Assembly (NCBI GenBank): GCA_018000295.1 | Contig: JAGNKE010000002.1 | Location: 89,501-153,500 of the forward strand | Direction: 5' to 3' | Origin: Alphaproteobacteria bacterium | GTDB taxonomy: Bacteria; Pseudomonadota; Alphaproteobacteria; Micavibrionales; Micavibrionaceae | DNA length: 64,000 nucleotides | In this document: positions 28,449 to 37,935 of the stretch, piece by piece | How the letters are laid out: every line of letters starts with the position of its first letter | Position numbering within the stretch: position 1 is the stretch's first letter | Notes under the pieces: model-generated | Database searches by the model: none | Told to the model about the DNA's origin: nothing | The model's input: the letters and a program-made list of their open reading frames with translations, nothing else | Made by a program: the position numbers and the translations under genes

Positions 28449-29915
28449 TCAGCCCTCGGCCTTGATCATCGCCGAACGCAAACCCGTGACCCGGGCGCCC
28501 GTGCGGTTGTCGTTATGATCCGTCAATTCAACGGGATACTCTCCCGTAAAACACGCATCGCAGAATTGCGGGTTTTTGTTGATTCGCCGCTCCTCGCCCA
28601 TGGCGCGGTAAAGCCCGTCGATAGAAACATAGGCCAGCGTGTCCGCCCGGATAAAATCGCGGATCTGCTCGACGGACATATTATGCGCCAGCAACTCCTC
28701 GGTCGAAGGCGTGTCGATCCCGTAAAAACAGCTATGGCTTGTCGGCGGCGAGGAAATCCGCATATGAACCTCTTTCGCCCCCGCCTCGCGGATCATCTCG
28801 ACGATCTTGCGCGACGTCGTACCCCGTACGATGGAATCGTCGATCAGAACGACAATCTTGCCCTCGATATACGCCTTGTTGGCGTTATGCTTGAGCTTGA
28901 CCCCCAGATGCCGGATTTTGTCCGAAGGCTCGATAAACGTCCGCCCCACGTAATGATTCCGGATGATGCCAAGCTCGAACGGCTTGCGGCTTTGCTGCGC
29001 GAAACCGATGGCCGAAGGCACGCCGCTATCGGGCACCGGAACGACAATATCCGCCTCGGGGCAAGGCGCTTCCTTGGCCAGTTCCATCCCGATCCGCTTC
29101 CGCATCTCATAAACGGAGCGGTTCTCGACATACGAGTCCGGCCGCGCGAAATAAACATATTCGAAAATGCAAAAACGGTGCGCCTTCGTCTCGAAGGGCT
29201 TGAACGTGCGAACCCCGTCATGATCGATGACCACAACTTCCCCCGGCTCGACCTCCCGCACCAGTTCGGCCCCGATGATATCCAGCGCGCAGCTTTCCGA
29301 GGTCAGAACATAGGCATCCCCGATCTTGCCCATCACCAGAGGCCGGATTCCGAACGGATCGCGCACCCCGATCAGCTTGTCACCCGAAAGCGCCAGAACC
29401 GAATAAGCGCCCTTGATCTGGTTCAACGCCTCGACGAGTTTGTTTTCAACAACTTCCTCGCGGGAAACCGCGACCAAGTGGTTGATGACTTCCGTATCGC
29501 TGGTGGATTGAAAGATCGAACCGCGCTTGACCAACTGGCCGCGCAGCGCATGGGCGTTGGTCAGATTGCCGTTATGCGCCACCGCGAACCCGCCGTGATC
29601 CATATCCGCATAAAGCGGCTGGATATTGCGGAACATCGGCTCCCCGGTCGTCGAATAACGGTTATGCCCCAACGCAACATGACCCGGAAGCCCCCTTATG
29701 ACCTCAGCCTGACTGAACGTGTCATCGACCAGCCCGAACGCGTGCTTGGCGTAAAAGTGCTCCCCATCGTACGTAACAATACCGCACGCCTCCTGCCCCC
29801 GGTGCTGAAGCGCATGAAGACCCAGCGCCGTCAGCGTGGCCGCTTCCTCATGCCCGTAAACGCCGAAAACGCCGCATTCCTCATGCAGTTTGTCGTCGTC
29901 GAACGGCGTTGTCAT
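28449..29915 (-). CDS. purF: amidophosphoribosyltransferase
   Basis: 488 residues from ATG 29915 (GAGG upstream); an in-frame extension to 29966 overlaps cvpA and is rejected. It performs the first committed step of purine synthesis, PRPP plus glutamine to phosphoribosylamine. The catalytic N-terminal nucleophile is Cys14 of HEECGVFGVYGHEEA, exposed after removal of a propeptide as in the Bacillus-type enzyme. The glutaminase domain has HNRYSTTGEP, and the phosphoribosyltransferase PRPP motif is VVLIDDSIVRGTTS. Downstream Cys residues (SHSCFYGID, FCDACFTGEYP) match the Fe-S-cluster class. It follows cvpA by 10 bp. Confidence 0.97.
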   Translation of the reverse strand: MTTPFDDDKLHEECGVFGVYGHEEAATLTALGLHALQHRGQEACGIVTYDGEHFYAKHAFGLVDDTFSQAEVIRGLPGHVALGHNRYSTTGEPMFRNIQPLYADMDHGGFAVAHNGNLTNAHALRGQLVKRGSIFQSTSDTEVINHLVAVSREEVVENKLVEALNQIKGAYSVLALSGDKLIGVRDPFGIRPLVMGKIGDAYVLTSESCALDIIGAELVREVEPGEVVVIDHDGVRTFKPFETKAHRFCIFEYVYFARPDSYVENRSVYEMRKRIGMELAKEAPCPEADIVVPVPDSGVPSAIGFAQQSRKPFELGIIRNHYVGRTFIEPSDKIRHLGVKLKHNANKAYIEGKIVVLIDDSIVRGTTSRKIVEMIREAGAKEVHMRISSPPTSHSCFYGIDTPSTEELLAHNMSVEQIRDFIRADTLAYVSIDGLYRAMGEERRINKNPQFCDACFTGEYPVELTDHNDNRTGARVTGLRSAMIKAEG

Positions 29916-29925
29916 GAATAGAACC

Positions 29926-30705
29926 TCACTCGTTAAGCCCGGGCTTGTCTCCGGTTTTTTCTTCAATCAGCTTGTCCATCGCCTTGCGGTCTTTATCCGT
30001 ATAACCCTGCGTATCCTTGGGCTTGGCATCCTCCGGCTTCGCGTCCCCGGTCGCCGGATCGGCAGGAGCATCCCCCGAAGTTTCCCCCTCCTTGGCAGGA
30101 TCTCCGCCAGTCAGCCCCTGCGCCTCCAGCAGCTTCTGCGCCGGATTGCCCTCGCCCGAAAGCTTCTCGACTTCGGTCCGCATATCCTCGGGCACAAGCG
30201 CGTAAAGCCATCCCGCCACGACCTCAAGATAGGGCGCGGTCTTGCTGCCCTCCATCCATTTCTGCTTGCTCTCGGTCGTCACATTGGCATAGACCGGCAG
30301 ATAGATAATCCCGACCAGCAGCACCCCGCGCACAATCCCGAAAATCACGCCCAGCGTCCGGTCCAGCGCACCAAGACCGATCTTGCTGACAAACTCCGCC
30401 AGAAAATGGCTGAGGAAGGACAGGATCACCACGAAAACGATGAAAATGGCGCCATAAGCCAGCGCATCGGCAACATAGATATAAGGAATCAGATCGAACA
30501 GCTTGGCCTGTTCCTCACCCTCGACGGCCTCCTTGACCCCCAGCCATCCGCGCATCATCGGCGCAAGCATCGGCCCTGTAAAATACGCCGCCGCCATCCC
30601 GCCGATAATCCCGATGATAGTCAGGATTTCACGGATGAACCCGCGCAGGAAAGCGATGAGAACCGAGGCAATAAGGACAAGAAGAACAATGACGTCTATG
30701 ATCAT
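29926..30705 (-). CDS. cvpA: CvpA-family membrane protein
   Basis: 259 residues, with four transmembrane helices in the first 170 residues and the family opening MIIDVIVLLVLIASVLIAFL followed by RGFIREILTIIGIIGG. CvpA is needed for colicin V export and bile/envelope tolerance in enterics, and is linked to purF in most proteobacteria, as here. Unusual is a C-terminal extension of about 85 residues rich in Pro/Asp/Lys (GDAPADPATGDAKPEDAKPK) and charged to the end. Confidence 0.9.
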   Translation of the reverse strand: MIIDVIVLLVLIASVLIAFLRGFIREILTIIGIIGGMAAAYFTGPMLAPMMRGWLGVKEAVEGEEQAKLFDLIPYIYVADALAYGAIFIVFVVILSFLSHFLAEFVSKIGLGALDRTLGVIFGIVRGVLLVGIIYLPVYANVTTESKQKWMEGSKTAPYLEVVAGWLYALVPEDMRTEVEKLSGEGNPAQKLLEAQGLTGGDPAKEGETSGDAPADPATGDAKPEDAKPKDTQGYTDKDRKAMDKLIEEKTGDKPGLNE

Positions 30706-30805
30706 ATGTGAACCGCGCTGTCTTTCTGTTCAACGGATCAACGGAACTAGATTGATAGGCCAAGCGAACCCGAAAAGCAAGCAAGAAGCAACGGGGGAAA
30801 CCCCT

Positions 30806-30833
30806 GTTTGCAGGTCTTCGCAAAAGCCGCGCC
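30806..30833. repeat. partial copy of the palindromic element's terminal segment
   Basis: GTTTGCAGGTCTT-CGC-AAAAGCCGCGCC here matches GTTTGCAGGTCTT-TAG-AAAAGCCGTGCGCC at 34057-34086, which is the right end of palindromic element 2. It therefore looks like a remnant right arm of a third element, placed just left of element 1. A GGGG-AAA-CCCC hairpin precedes it. Confidence 0.5.
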
Positions 30834-30844
30834 TTTCGACCTTG

Positions 30845-30987
30845 GGGGGTGTTCTCAAGGGCAGTATTTTGAGCCGAAAATGGCGTTTTTTGAGAACCGC
30901 ATCGCAGAATACTTAAACGTATTTGAGAAGCGGAAGCGCAAAAAAACGCCATTTGCAGGCCAAAAGACAAAGCTTGAGGACACGCCC
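30845..30987. repeat. palindromic element, copy 1 (after infC)
   Basis: Nested inverted repeats around a conserved core. Outer arms: about 30847-30859 (GGGTGTTCTCAAG type) with 30973-30986 (CTTGAGGACACGCC). Middle arms: TTTTGAGCC with GGCCAAAA. Inner arms: AAATGGCGTTTTTT (30878-30891) with AAAAAACGCCATTT (30941-30954), a perfect 14-bp pair. The core at 30888-30940 is about 50/53 identical to 33994-34046. The element touches the infC stop codon, so it forms the infC 3' untranslated region and may act as its terminator. Confidence 0.8.
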
Positions 30988-31535
30988 TAACCTTTTGCCG
31001 CCAGCACCATAATCATCTGCCGCCCCTCGAATTTCGGTTCGAGTTCTACGGTGGAGACGTCGGCCAGTTCTTCTTTCATCTTCTTGAGCAGGTTAAGTCC
31101 GATATCGATGTGCGACATCTCGCGCCCCCGGAACCGCATGGTGACCTTCACCTTGTCGCCCTCTTCCAGAAAACGGCGCGCATTACGCATCTTGACCTCA
31201 TAGTCATGCTTGTCGATCCGCGGACTGATCTTGATTTCCTTGATATCGATGATTTTTTGCTTCTTGCGGGCTTCGGCGGCCTTTTTCTGCTGCTCGTATT
31301 TATACTTGCCGAAATCGAGGATTTTGCACACAGGAGGATCGGTATTGGGCGAAATCTCTACCAGATCAAGGCCCGCGGCATCGGCCATCCTCTGGGCCTC
31401 CTGAACGCTGAAAACGCCTTTCATCTCTCCGTTTTGATCGATGACCCGGACTTCTTTGGCCGAGATCATATCGTTGACCCTGGGACCGCCGGACTGGGCG
31501 GGGGAAGGTCGATTGGGTTTACGTGTATTGTTCAA
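30987..31535 (-). CDS. infC: translation initiation factor IF-3
   Basis: 182 residues starting with TTG 31535, which has a perfect GAGGAG six bases upstream (GACGAGGAGACTTT). IF3N domain: RVNDMISAKEVRVIDQNGEM and GLDLVEISPNTDPPVCKILD-like sequence. IF3C domain: KEIKISPRIDKHDYEVKMRN and VTMRFRGREMSHIDIGL. IF-3 rejects non-canonical start codons; infC genes classically use a rare start (AUU in E. coli) for autoregulation, and the TTG here fits the same logic. It lies 55 bp downstream of thrS, the usual order. Confidence 0.96.
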   Translation of the reverse strand: MNNTRKPNRPSPAQSGGPRVNDMISAKEVRVIDQNGEMKGVFSVQEAQRMADAAGLDLVEISPNTDPPVCKILDFGKYKYEQQKKAAEARKKQKIIDIKEIKISPRIDKHDYEVKMRNARRFLEEGDKVKVTMRFRGREMSHIDIGLNLLKKMKEELADVSTVELEPKFEGRQMIMVLAAKG

Positions 31536-31590
31536 AAGTCTCCTCGTCTGTAGTTCATGAAAAAATCATATAATTTCATTAGAAAGAACA

Positions 31591-33582
31591 TTAATAGGGC
31601 GGTTTGGCCTCTTCTGCAAGCGATTGAATCGCCTGTGCACAGGCTACGACCGACTGATCCGGGGAACCCAGCCGCCGGATGGCCACCGTCTTCTCCTTGC
31701 CTTCCCGCTCCCCGACCACAAAAATCGCCGGAACCTTGGCCACGGAATGCTCCCGCACCTTGTAATTGATCTTTTCGTTCCGCAGGTCAAGCTCGGCCCG
31801 CAATCCGGCTTTCCGAAGATTCTCATAGACCTCCTGCGCGTAGTCATCCGCGCTGCCCGTGATCGTCGCCACCACGCATTGCACGGGCGCCAGCCAAAGC
31901 GGCAGCCTCCCCGCATAATTCTCGATCAGGATACCGATAAACCGCTCGATCGACCCGAGAATCGCCCGGTGCAGCATCAGAGGCCGGTGCCGCTGCCCGT
32001 CTTCCGCGATATAACTGGCGTCAAGCCGCTCCGGCAAATTGGGATCAAGCTGCAACGTCCCGCACGTCCAGCTCCGCCCGATGGCATCGCGGATATGAAA
32101 CTCCAGCTTCGGGCCGTAAAACGCCCCGTCTCCGGGGGCAAGCTCATACGGCAACCCCGCCGCCTCCAGAGCCTCCTTAAGCGCGTTTTCCGCATAATCC
32201 CAGCTTTCTTCCGTGCCGACCCGCTTTTCGGGCCGCGTCGCCAGCTTGACCTTAAGATCGTTAAATCCCAGATCGCGGTAAATTTTACTCAGCAGGTCAC
32301 AGAACGCAATGCTCTCCGATTTGATCTGACTCTCGCGGCAGAAAATATGCGCGTCGTCCTGGGTAAACTGACGCACGCGCATCAAACCGTGCAGCGCCCC
32401 GTGCGCCTCGTTCCGGTGACAGCACCCGAATTCCGCCATACGGATCGGCAGATCGCGGTACGACTTGATCCCCTGCTTGAAAATCTGCACGTGCGCGGGG
32501 CAGTTCATGGGCTTGAGCGCCAGGAAATGCTTCGGCTCGTCCTTGAAAACCTTCCCGCCCTCCTCGGTATTCGGCACCACGTCAGGCACCACGAACATAT
32601 TCTCGCGGTACTTGCCCCAATGCCCCGATTGCTCCCAAAAACGTGAGTCCATAAGCTGCGGCGTCTTGACCTCAATATAGCCGGCATCCCGCAAACGGCG
32701 GCGCACATACGCCTCAAGCGCCAGCCAGATCGTATAGCCCTTCTCATGCCAGAAAACGGAACCCTGCGCCTCGTCCTGCATATGAAACAGATCCATCTCG
32801 CGCCCGAGCTTCCTGTGATCGCGCTTTTCCGCCTCCTCGATCTGCGTCAGATAATCCTGCAACTCCTTGTCCGTGCGCCACGCCGTACCGTAAATGCGTG
32901 TCAGCATCGCCCGGTTCGAATCCCCGCGCCAGTAAGCCCCGGCCACCTTGAGCAGTTTAAATGCCGTACCGACATGCTTGGTCGTCGGCATATGCGGCCC
33001 GCGGCACAGATCCAGCCACTCCCCCTGCCGGTAAATCTTGATCGCCTCGCTTTCGGGCAGATCGCGGATCAACTCCGCCTTGAACATCTCGCCCTTGTCG
33101 GCGAAATATTTGATCGCCTCCTCCCGGCTCCAGACTTCGCGGGTGAACGGCGCGCCGCGCTCCACGACCTTACGCATTTCCTTTTCGATGACCGCGAGGT
33201 CTTCACTGGAAAACGGCTCGTTGCGGGCGAAGTCGTAATAAAACCCGTTCTCGATGGACGGGCCGATCGTCACCTGCGTGCCGGGAAAGAGTCGTTGCAC
33301 CGCTTCCGCCATCACGTGCGCTGCGTCATGCCGGATGAGTTCCAGCGCCGCCTCGTCCTCGCGTTTGATGAGCGAGATTTTGGCATCCTGAAGAATCGGC
33401 AGGGAAAGATCACAAATCTCCCCGTCGATTCGCACCGCAATCACGGCCTTGGCCAGCGATTTGGAAATGCTCTCGGCAATCTCCATCCCTGTGACCCCTG
33501 CGCCATAGCTCCGCACCGCCCCGTCAGGGAGTGTGATGGCGATGGACGGTCCTTTGGCCGCGGCGGCCTGCCCTTCTTGCAT
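31591..33582 (-). CDS. thrS: threonine--tRNA ligase
   Basis: 663 residues in four parts. N-terminal TGS domain ([20 protein letters not shown]). Editing domain with the zinc-type motif [17 protein letters not shown] and [11 protein letters not shown]. Class II catalytic core with motif 2-like region [20 protein letters not shown] and motif 3-like [17 protein letters not shown], plus zinc ligand Cys in [10 protein letters not shown]-terminal anticodon-binding domain ([15 protein letters not shown]). Charges tRNA-Thr. It is followed by infC, and the two are probably co-transcribed. Confidence 0.97.
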   Translation of the reverse strand: MQEGQAAAAKGPSIAITLPDGAVRSYGAGVTGMEIAESISKSLAKAVIAVRIDGEICDLSLPILQDAKISLIKREDEAALELIRHDAAHVMAEAVQRLFPGTQVTIGPSIENGFYYDFARNEPFSSEDLAVIEKEMRKVVERGAPFTREVWSREEAIKYFADKGEMFKAELIRDLPESEAIKIYRQGEWLDLCRGPHMPTTKHVGTAFKLLKVAGAYWRGDSNRAMLTRIYGTAWRTDKELQDYLTQIEEAEKRDHRKLGREMDLFHMQDEAQGSVFWHEKGYTIWLALEAYVRRRLRDAGYIEVKTPQLMDSRFWEQSGHWGKYRENMFVVPDVVPNTEEGGKVFKDEPKHFLALKPMNCPAHVQIFKQGIKSYRDLPIRMAEFGCCHRNEAHGALHGLMRVRQFTQDDAHIFCRESQIKSESIAFCDLLSKIYRDLGFNDLKVKLATRPEKRVGTEESWDYAENALKEALEAAGLPYELAPGDGAFYGPKLEFHIRDAIGRSWTCGTLQLDPNLPERLDASYIAEDGQRHRPLMLHRAILGSIERFIGILIENYAGRLPLWLAPVQCVVATITGSADDYAQEVYENLRKAGLRAELDLRNEKINYKVREHSVAKVPAIFVVGEREGKEKTVAIRRLGSPDQSVVACAQAIQSLAEEAKPPY

Positions 33583-33702
33583 GGCGGTCTCTTAAAATTT
33601 TCAAATGGCGAACATGAATCAAGACTATTAGAAAAACCCCATTCCGCCGGATTTTGCAAGCCGATTCACAGAACTTGGACTCTCTGCTTGTTTCTGCCCC
33701 CT

Positions 33703-33729
33703 GTCATTCCTGCGAAAGCAGGAATCCTG
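33703..33729. repeat. dispersed palindromic repeat (GTCATTCCTGCGAAAGCAGGAATCC type)
   Basis: Stem ATTCCTGC / GCAGGAAT around GAAA. This is the widespread proteobacterial intergenic repeat that translates as VIPAKAGI. Only one copy is seen in the window. Confidence 0.75.
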
Positions 33730-33807
33730 TAAGTGGAAAACAAATTGGACAAAAAATGATTAAATTCCTATAATGAAAGCCGCAGCAGCGAAAATCTCCC
33801 CCACACC

Positions 33808-33940
33808 GGACTAATCGGACTTAGTCCGCTTCAGCAAAAACGGCGGCAAACAGGAAATCACCGTTCACCTAAAATCTTGATTGAACACACAAACAAGAAT
33901 CCAAGAGCTGCAAAAAGACAAAACGCCGGGGACTTAGTCC
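33808..33940. other. gene-free stretch with GGACTTAGTCC dyads
   Basis: Within the 509-bp gap between thrS and the secretion adaptor, the segment GGACTAA-TCGGAC-TTAGTCC (33808-33827) is a perfect 7-bp hairpin, and GGACTTAGTCC recurs at 33930-33940 inside an imperfect palindrome CTTAGTCCGGACTTAAG. The motif may be an operator or a short repeat; no gene is visible between them. Confidence 0.4.
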
Positions 33941-33958
33941 GGACTTAAGGACCGCAGC

Positions 33959-34084
33959 CGCACGGCTTTTATAAAGTCAGTGAAAACACGGGCTTTTGAG
34001 AACCGCATCGCAGAATACTTAGAGGTATTTGAGAAGCGGAAGCGCAGAAAGACCGTGTTTGCAGGTCTTTAGAAAAGCCGTGCG
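33959..34084. repeat. palindromic element, copy 2 (after the secretion adaptor)
   Basis: Outer arms CGCACGGCTTTT (33959-33970) and AAAAGCCGTGCG (34073-34084), a perfect 12-bp pair. Inner arms AAACACGG (33984-33991) and CCGTGTTT (34053-34060). The core at 33994-34046 is shared with copy 1 at about 50/53 positions, while both sets of arms differ in sequence from copy 1. It ends eight bases from the stop codon of the HlyD-like gene, so it is the 3' untranslated region of the type I secretion operon. Confidence 0.8.
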
Positions 34085-34091
34085 CCCAATC

Positions 34092-35540
34092 CTAGCGCTC
34101 GTTCATCGCATCGTCGATGGTTTTAATCAGCGGCTTCATCAGGTACTGCATAACGGTTTTCTTGCCCGTCAGGATATCCGCGCTGGCCACCATGCCCGGA
34201 ATGATGGGCAGGATCTCTCCGGCCCGCTTAAGCTGCGTCTCGAAAGTCCGCAGCCGCACCCGGTAATAGCTGTTGCCCTTCTCATCCTCGAACGTATCGG
34301 CGGAGATATCCAGCAACTCGCCCTTGAGCCCGCCATAGATCGAAAAATCATAGGCGGTCAGCTTGATCATCGCCGGCTGCCCCGGATAAATGAACGCCCG
34401 GTCCGAGGGCTTGACCCGCGCCTCGACAATCAACTGGTCGTCCTTGGGCACGACTTTAATGAAATCCTCGCCGGGCTTCACCACCCCGCCGATCGTCTGA
34501 ACGCGGATATCCTGAATTGTTCCGCTCACCGGCGAACGGATTTCCTTGCGCGTCTTCCGTTCTTTAAGCGCCGCCAGACGTTCGCGGATCTCGTTCATCT
34601 CGGTCAATTTCGCGGCCAGCTCCTTTTGTGCCTCGGCCTTCATCGTACTGTCGATATCCGCCAGACGCGCCTTGGCCTCGTCAATGGCGCTTTTCGCCCG
34701 CGGCACGCTGGATTCCAGCCCGTTCAGCTCGGCCACCTTTTCCTTGATGGCGCGTTCGAGCTGCAGCAATTCCAGCTTCGGCGCAGACCCTCTGGCCACC
34801 AGCGGGGCAATCATATTCTTCTCATCGCGCTGCAGGCGTATCACGCCCTTGAGATCGCCGATCCGGCTATTCAACTCATCGACTTCCTGCTCTCTCTGGG
34901 TCATTTGCTCCTGAAGGACTTTCTGCTGCCCTTCGCGCTGCTTCTGGTTGGCGCGGAAAGCGTTAAGCTCTTCAGTCACGCTTTCGGCCGCTTCCGTTTC
35001 AACCTCTTTGGGAAAAACAACCTCACTCTTGCCTTCCGCCTCGGCCTGCAGGCGCGTGATCGCCGCCAGCAGCCCCAGATAACGCGCCCGGTTCGCGCCA
35101 AGATCGGACGACGCCTCGATATCGCTGAGCCGCGCCAGAACCTGCCCCGCCTCGACCGTATCGCCCTCTTTCACCAGAATCTCCTCGACGATCCCGGCAT
35201 CGAGGGTTTGCAAGGCCTGCACCTCGCTGGAGGGAATGATCTTGCCTTCCCCGCGCGTAACCTCATCCAGCGGCGCAAAATTCGCCCAGATGAGGAAAAA
35301 GATAAAAAACGCCGTGATAATCACCAGCAGCAGATGCTTGGACAACGGAACCTGCTCGTCCACCTCAAAAAGCGTTTCAGCGCGAGCGCGCAGCATCGCG
35401 GCCTGCTCCTTCGCCCAGTTCTGGCGAATCGCCGTCCATTCGGCAGAATCGTTGATCGCCTCTTGGGAGCCGCTGGGAGGAGCGCCGGAGTTCTTGGCCT
35501 TGGCGGAAGGACTGGCGGCAGAAGTGTTGGCTTTAGACAT
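34092..35540 (-). CDS. type I secretion membrane fusion protein (HlyD family)
   Basis: 482 residues from ATG 35540, which overlaps the last codons of the upstream ABC gene by eight bases; an in-frame extension to 35597 is arginine-rich and unlikely. A cytoplasmic segment (about 1-65) is followed by a transmembrane helix (HLLLVIITAFFIFFLIWANF), a lipoyl-like half (GIVEEILVKEGDTVEAGQVL), a long coiled-coil hairpin (about 135-310) and the C-terminal beta-barrel domain (SPVSGTIQDIRVQTIGGVVK, PGQPAMIKLTAYDFSIYGGL). It links the ABC pump to the outer-membrane channel. Last gene of the secretion operon. Confidence 0.95.
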   Translation of the reverse strand: MSKANTSAASPSAKAKNSGAPPSGSQEAINDSAEWTAIRQNWAKEQAAMLRARAETLFEVDEQVPLSKHLLLVIITAFFIFFLIWANFAPLDEVTRGEGKIIPSSEVQALQTLDAGIVEEILVKEGDTVEAGQVLARLSDIEASSDLGANRARYLGLLAAITRLQAEAEGKSEVVFPKEVETEAAESVTEELNAFRANQKQREGQQKVLQEQMTQREQEVDELNSRIGDLKGVIRLQRDEKNMIAPLVARGSAPKLELLQLERAIKEKVAELNGLESSVPRAKSAIDEAKARLADIDSTMKAEAQKELAAKLTEMNEIRERLAALKERKTRKEIRSPVSGTIQDIRVQTIGGVVKPGEDFIKVVPKDDQLIVEARVKPSDRAFIYPGQPAMIKLTAYDFSIYGGLKGELLDISADTFEDEKGNSYYRVRLRTFETQLKRAGEILPIIPGMVASADILTGKKTVMQYLMKPLIKTIDDAMNER

Positions 35541-37884
35541 TCGTATTCTCCGCCGCCGTTCCATATTGCCGCGCCTGCAGCTTGCGGATGACCTCATCCT
35601 TCGGGCCGTAGGCGATCAGCCGCCCGCGGTCAATCAGGATGAGCTTATCGACCAGCGTCAGCATCGCGCCCTTGTGCGTAATCAGGATCGTCGTCTTGCC
35701 CTGACAGAGCTTCGTCAATCGCGCCCGCAAACGGGTTTCGGACGCCGGATCCATCGAGGCCGTCGGCTCGTCGAGAATCAGAACCGGCGGATCGTAGAGC
35801 AGCGCCCGTGCAATCGCCACCGCCTGCCTCTGCCCGCCCGAGAGCGCATCGCCGCGCTCACCGACCTGCGTATCAAGCCCTGTGGGAGAATCTTTCAAAA
35901 ATTCAAGAACGCCGGACATTTCCGCAGCCTTAAAGACTGCCCGGTCCGGCGCAGTTTCGTGCCCCATCGTGATGTTCGACCGCACGGAGCCATAAAAAAG
36001 CTGCGGACTTTGCTGCACGGCGCCGATATTCCGCCGCAAATCGCCGGGATGGATATGCCGCACGTCAGTTCCGTCCAGCTGCACCGATCCGGTTTCCGGC
36101 TCGTACAGATTCAAAAGCAGCCGCTCGATGGTCGTCTTCCCCGAACCCACGGCGCCGATAATCCCGACGCGCTCCCCCGGCTCGATGACGAAATTCAGGT
36201 GGTTAAGCGTTTGCACCCGCGCCTCGGGATAGCGGAACGAAACGTCACGGAATTCGACACGCCCGCGTGTTTCAGGCATGGAAACGAAATGCTTGCCATA
36301 GGGCCGCTCAACGGGTTTCCGCATCAGATCGTCCAGCTGCTTCAGCCCGTGCCGCGATTGGTTCAGCCGCGTCATGAGTCCGGCAATCTGCCCCAGCGGC
36401 GCCATCGCACGGCCCGAGAGAATCACGCAGGCGATCAAAGCGCCCTGCGTAATATGGCCATAGCTGATGAGATAAACACCCACGATGACGATCCCGACAC
36501 TCACCAGCTGCTGGATAAAAAGCGCCCAGTTCTGCGCGAACGCTGAAAGCTGCCGCGATTTGACCGCCGTGCGCGAAGCCTTCTCGCTCAGCTCTTCCCA
36601 TTGCCGCTGGATATGCCCCTCAGCCGCCTGCACCTTGATCGTCTCCAGCCCGATAATCGTCTCGAACAACAGCGCATTCTTGAGAGCGCTCTCATGCATC
36701 GAATCCTTGGTGACCCTCTGTAATGGCCCCTGAAGATAGAAGCCCATGCCGATGACCAGCGGAATCGCCGCGATAGGAACCAAAGCAATCGGCCCCCCGA
36801 TCAGGGCGATAAATCCGATAAAAATCAGCACAAAAGGAAGATCGATCAGCGCGGTCATGGTCGCGGACGTGAAGAAATCGCGCAGCGTCTCGAATTCCTT
36901 CATATTGCTGGCTAGAATTCCCGCGCTCTTGGGCCGCGCCGCCATCGTCATGCCGAGAATCTGCTCGAACAGCTCCGCCGAGATTTTCACATCCGCCTTC
37001 TTGCCCGCATAATCGAGGAAATGCGCCCGCAAGTTCCGCAAAATAAAATCGAAGATATAGGCCACGATAATCCCGCCCGACAGCGCCCACAGCGTCTCGA
37101 ACGCGCTGTTCGGCACCACTCGGTCATAAACGTTCATCACGAAGATCGAACTGGCCAGCCCGATGAAATTGACGATCAGCGCCGCAATAATGACCTCGGT
37201 GTAGATCGTTTTGTTTTTCTTGAGCGTGGCCCAGAACCAGTCGCGCCCCGTATCGATCTCCGCCGGCCCGGCCCGGTCGTCCGAACGCGCCACCGGCCGC
37301 ACGAAAAACGCGTATCCGGTATAGAGCCGTTTGAGCTCTTCCAGACTGATATAACTTTTCTCGTCCTGGGTTTCTGCGAACTGAACAAAAAAGCGTGTGG
37401 AGGGATGAATGTCGAGCGCCTGCTCGTCATTTTTCTTCGGCGGATGCTTGGGCGGAAACCGCACCTCTTTGAGGATGCAGGCTTGGCCATGCTCAAGGGT
37501 CAGAATACACGGAAGATTCGGCGCAATCGCCAGTGATTCAAGCGACCGCTCAGCCAAAGTCGCCTGCAGGTCGGCCCGCTCCGCCGCCCGAATAAAAAGC
37601 GCCGGCGTGATTCCCGCCGGGGGCACAGGCAACCCGGCCGTGAGCGAAGCGGGACTGGTGCGCCGCCCGTAATGTCCGGCCATCAGACAAAGGCAATCGA
37701 CAAGCGGATCGGAAATAGCAATGCGGTCGGCCTGCAGAGGCCACCCGTCTGGGGTCTTGTCCCTCTGCTTCGGATCGCCGCCTGCAGAAGAACCCGCCTG
37801 CTCATTCATCTGCAGCGGATCGTCCTCATTATCTCGACGGGGTTTTGAGGGGGCAGCCTTGCCTTTGTCGTGTCTGTCGCTCAC
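35533..37884 (-). CDS. type I secretion ABC transporter with C39-like domain (LapB type)
   Basis: 783 residues. After a charged lead of about 55 residues comes an N-terminal C39-like domain (DPLVDCLCLMAGHYGRRTS; DPxxDCL replaces the catalytic Q...DCGxACL pattern, so it is probably inactive and used for substrate docking). Six transmembrane helices follow (from about 220), then the nucleotide-binding domain with Walker A GAVGSGKTTI, signature LSGGQRQAVAIARAL and Walker B VLILDEPTASMD. It exports RTX-type substrates through the adaptor at 34092 and the channel at 37936; the adhesin at 39546 is the obvious substrate. Confidence 0.95.
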   Translation of the reverse strand: MSDRHDKGKAAPSKPRRDNEDDPLQMNEQAGSSAGGDPKQRDKTPDGWPLQADRIAISDPLVDCLCLMAGHYGRRTSPASLTAGLPVPPAGITPALFIRAAERADLQATLAERSLESLAIAPNLPCILTLEHGQACILKEVRFPPKHPPKKNDEQALDIHPSTRFFVQFAETQDEKSYISLEELKRLYTGYAFFVRPVARSDDRAGPAEIDTGRDWFWATLKKNKTIYTEVIIAALIVNFIGLASSIFVMNVYDRVVPNSAFETLWALSGGIIVAYIFDFILRNLRAHFLDYAGKKADVKISAELFEQILGMTMAARPKSAGILASNMKEFETLRDFFTSATMTALIDLPFVLIFIGFIALIGGPIALVPIAAIPLVIGMGFYLQGPLQRVTKDSMHESALKNALLFETIIGLETIKVQAAEGHIQRQWEELSEKASRTAVKSRQLSAFAQNWALFIQQLVSVGIVIVGVYLISYGHITQGALIACVILSGRAMAPLGQIAGLMTRLNQSRHGLKQLDDLMRKPVERPYGKHFVSMPETRGRVEFRDVSFRYPEARVQTLNHLNFVIEPGERVGIIGAVGSGKTTIERLLLNLYEPETGSVQLDGTDVRHIHPGDLRRNIGAVQQSPQLFYGSVRSNITMGHETAPDRAVFKAAEMSGVLEFLKDSPTGLDTQVGERGDALSGGQRQAVAIARALLYDPPVLILDEPTASMDPASETRLRARLTKLCQGKTTILITHKGAMLTLVDKLILIDRGRLIAYGPKDEVIRKLQARQYGTAAENTNV

Positions 37885-37935
37885 GTGAACAGGTCCATGA
37901 TATAAAGAGAATGAGGAACGCAGACAAATAGGGTC

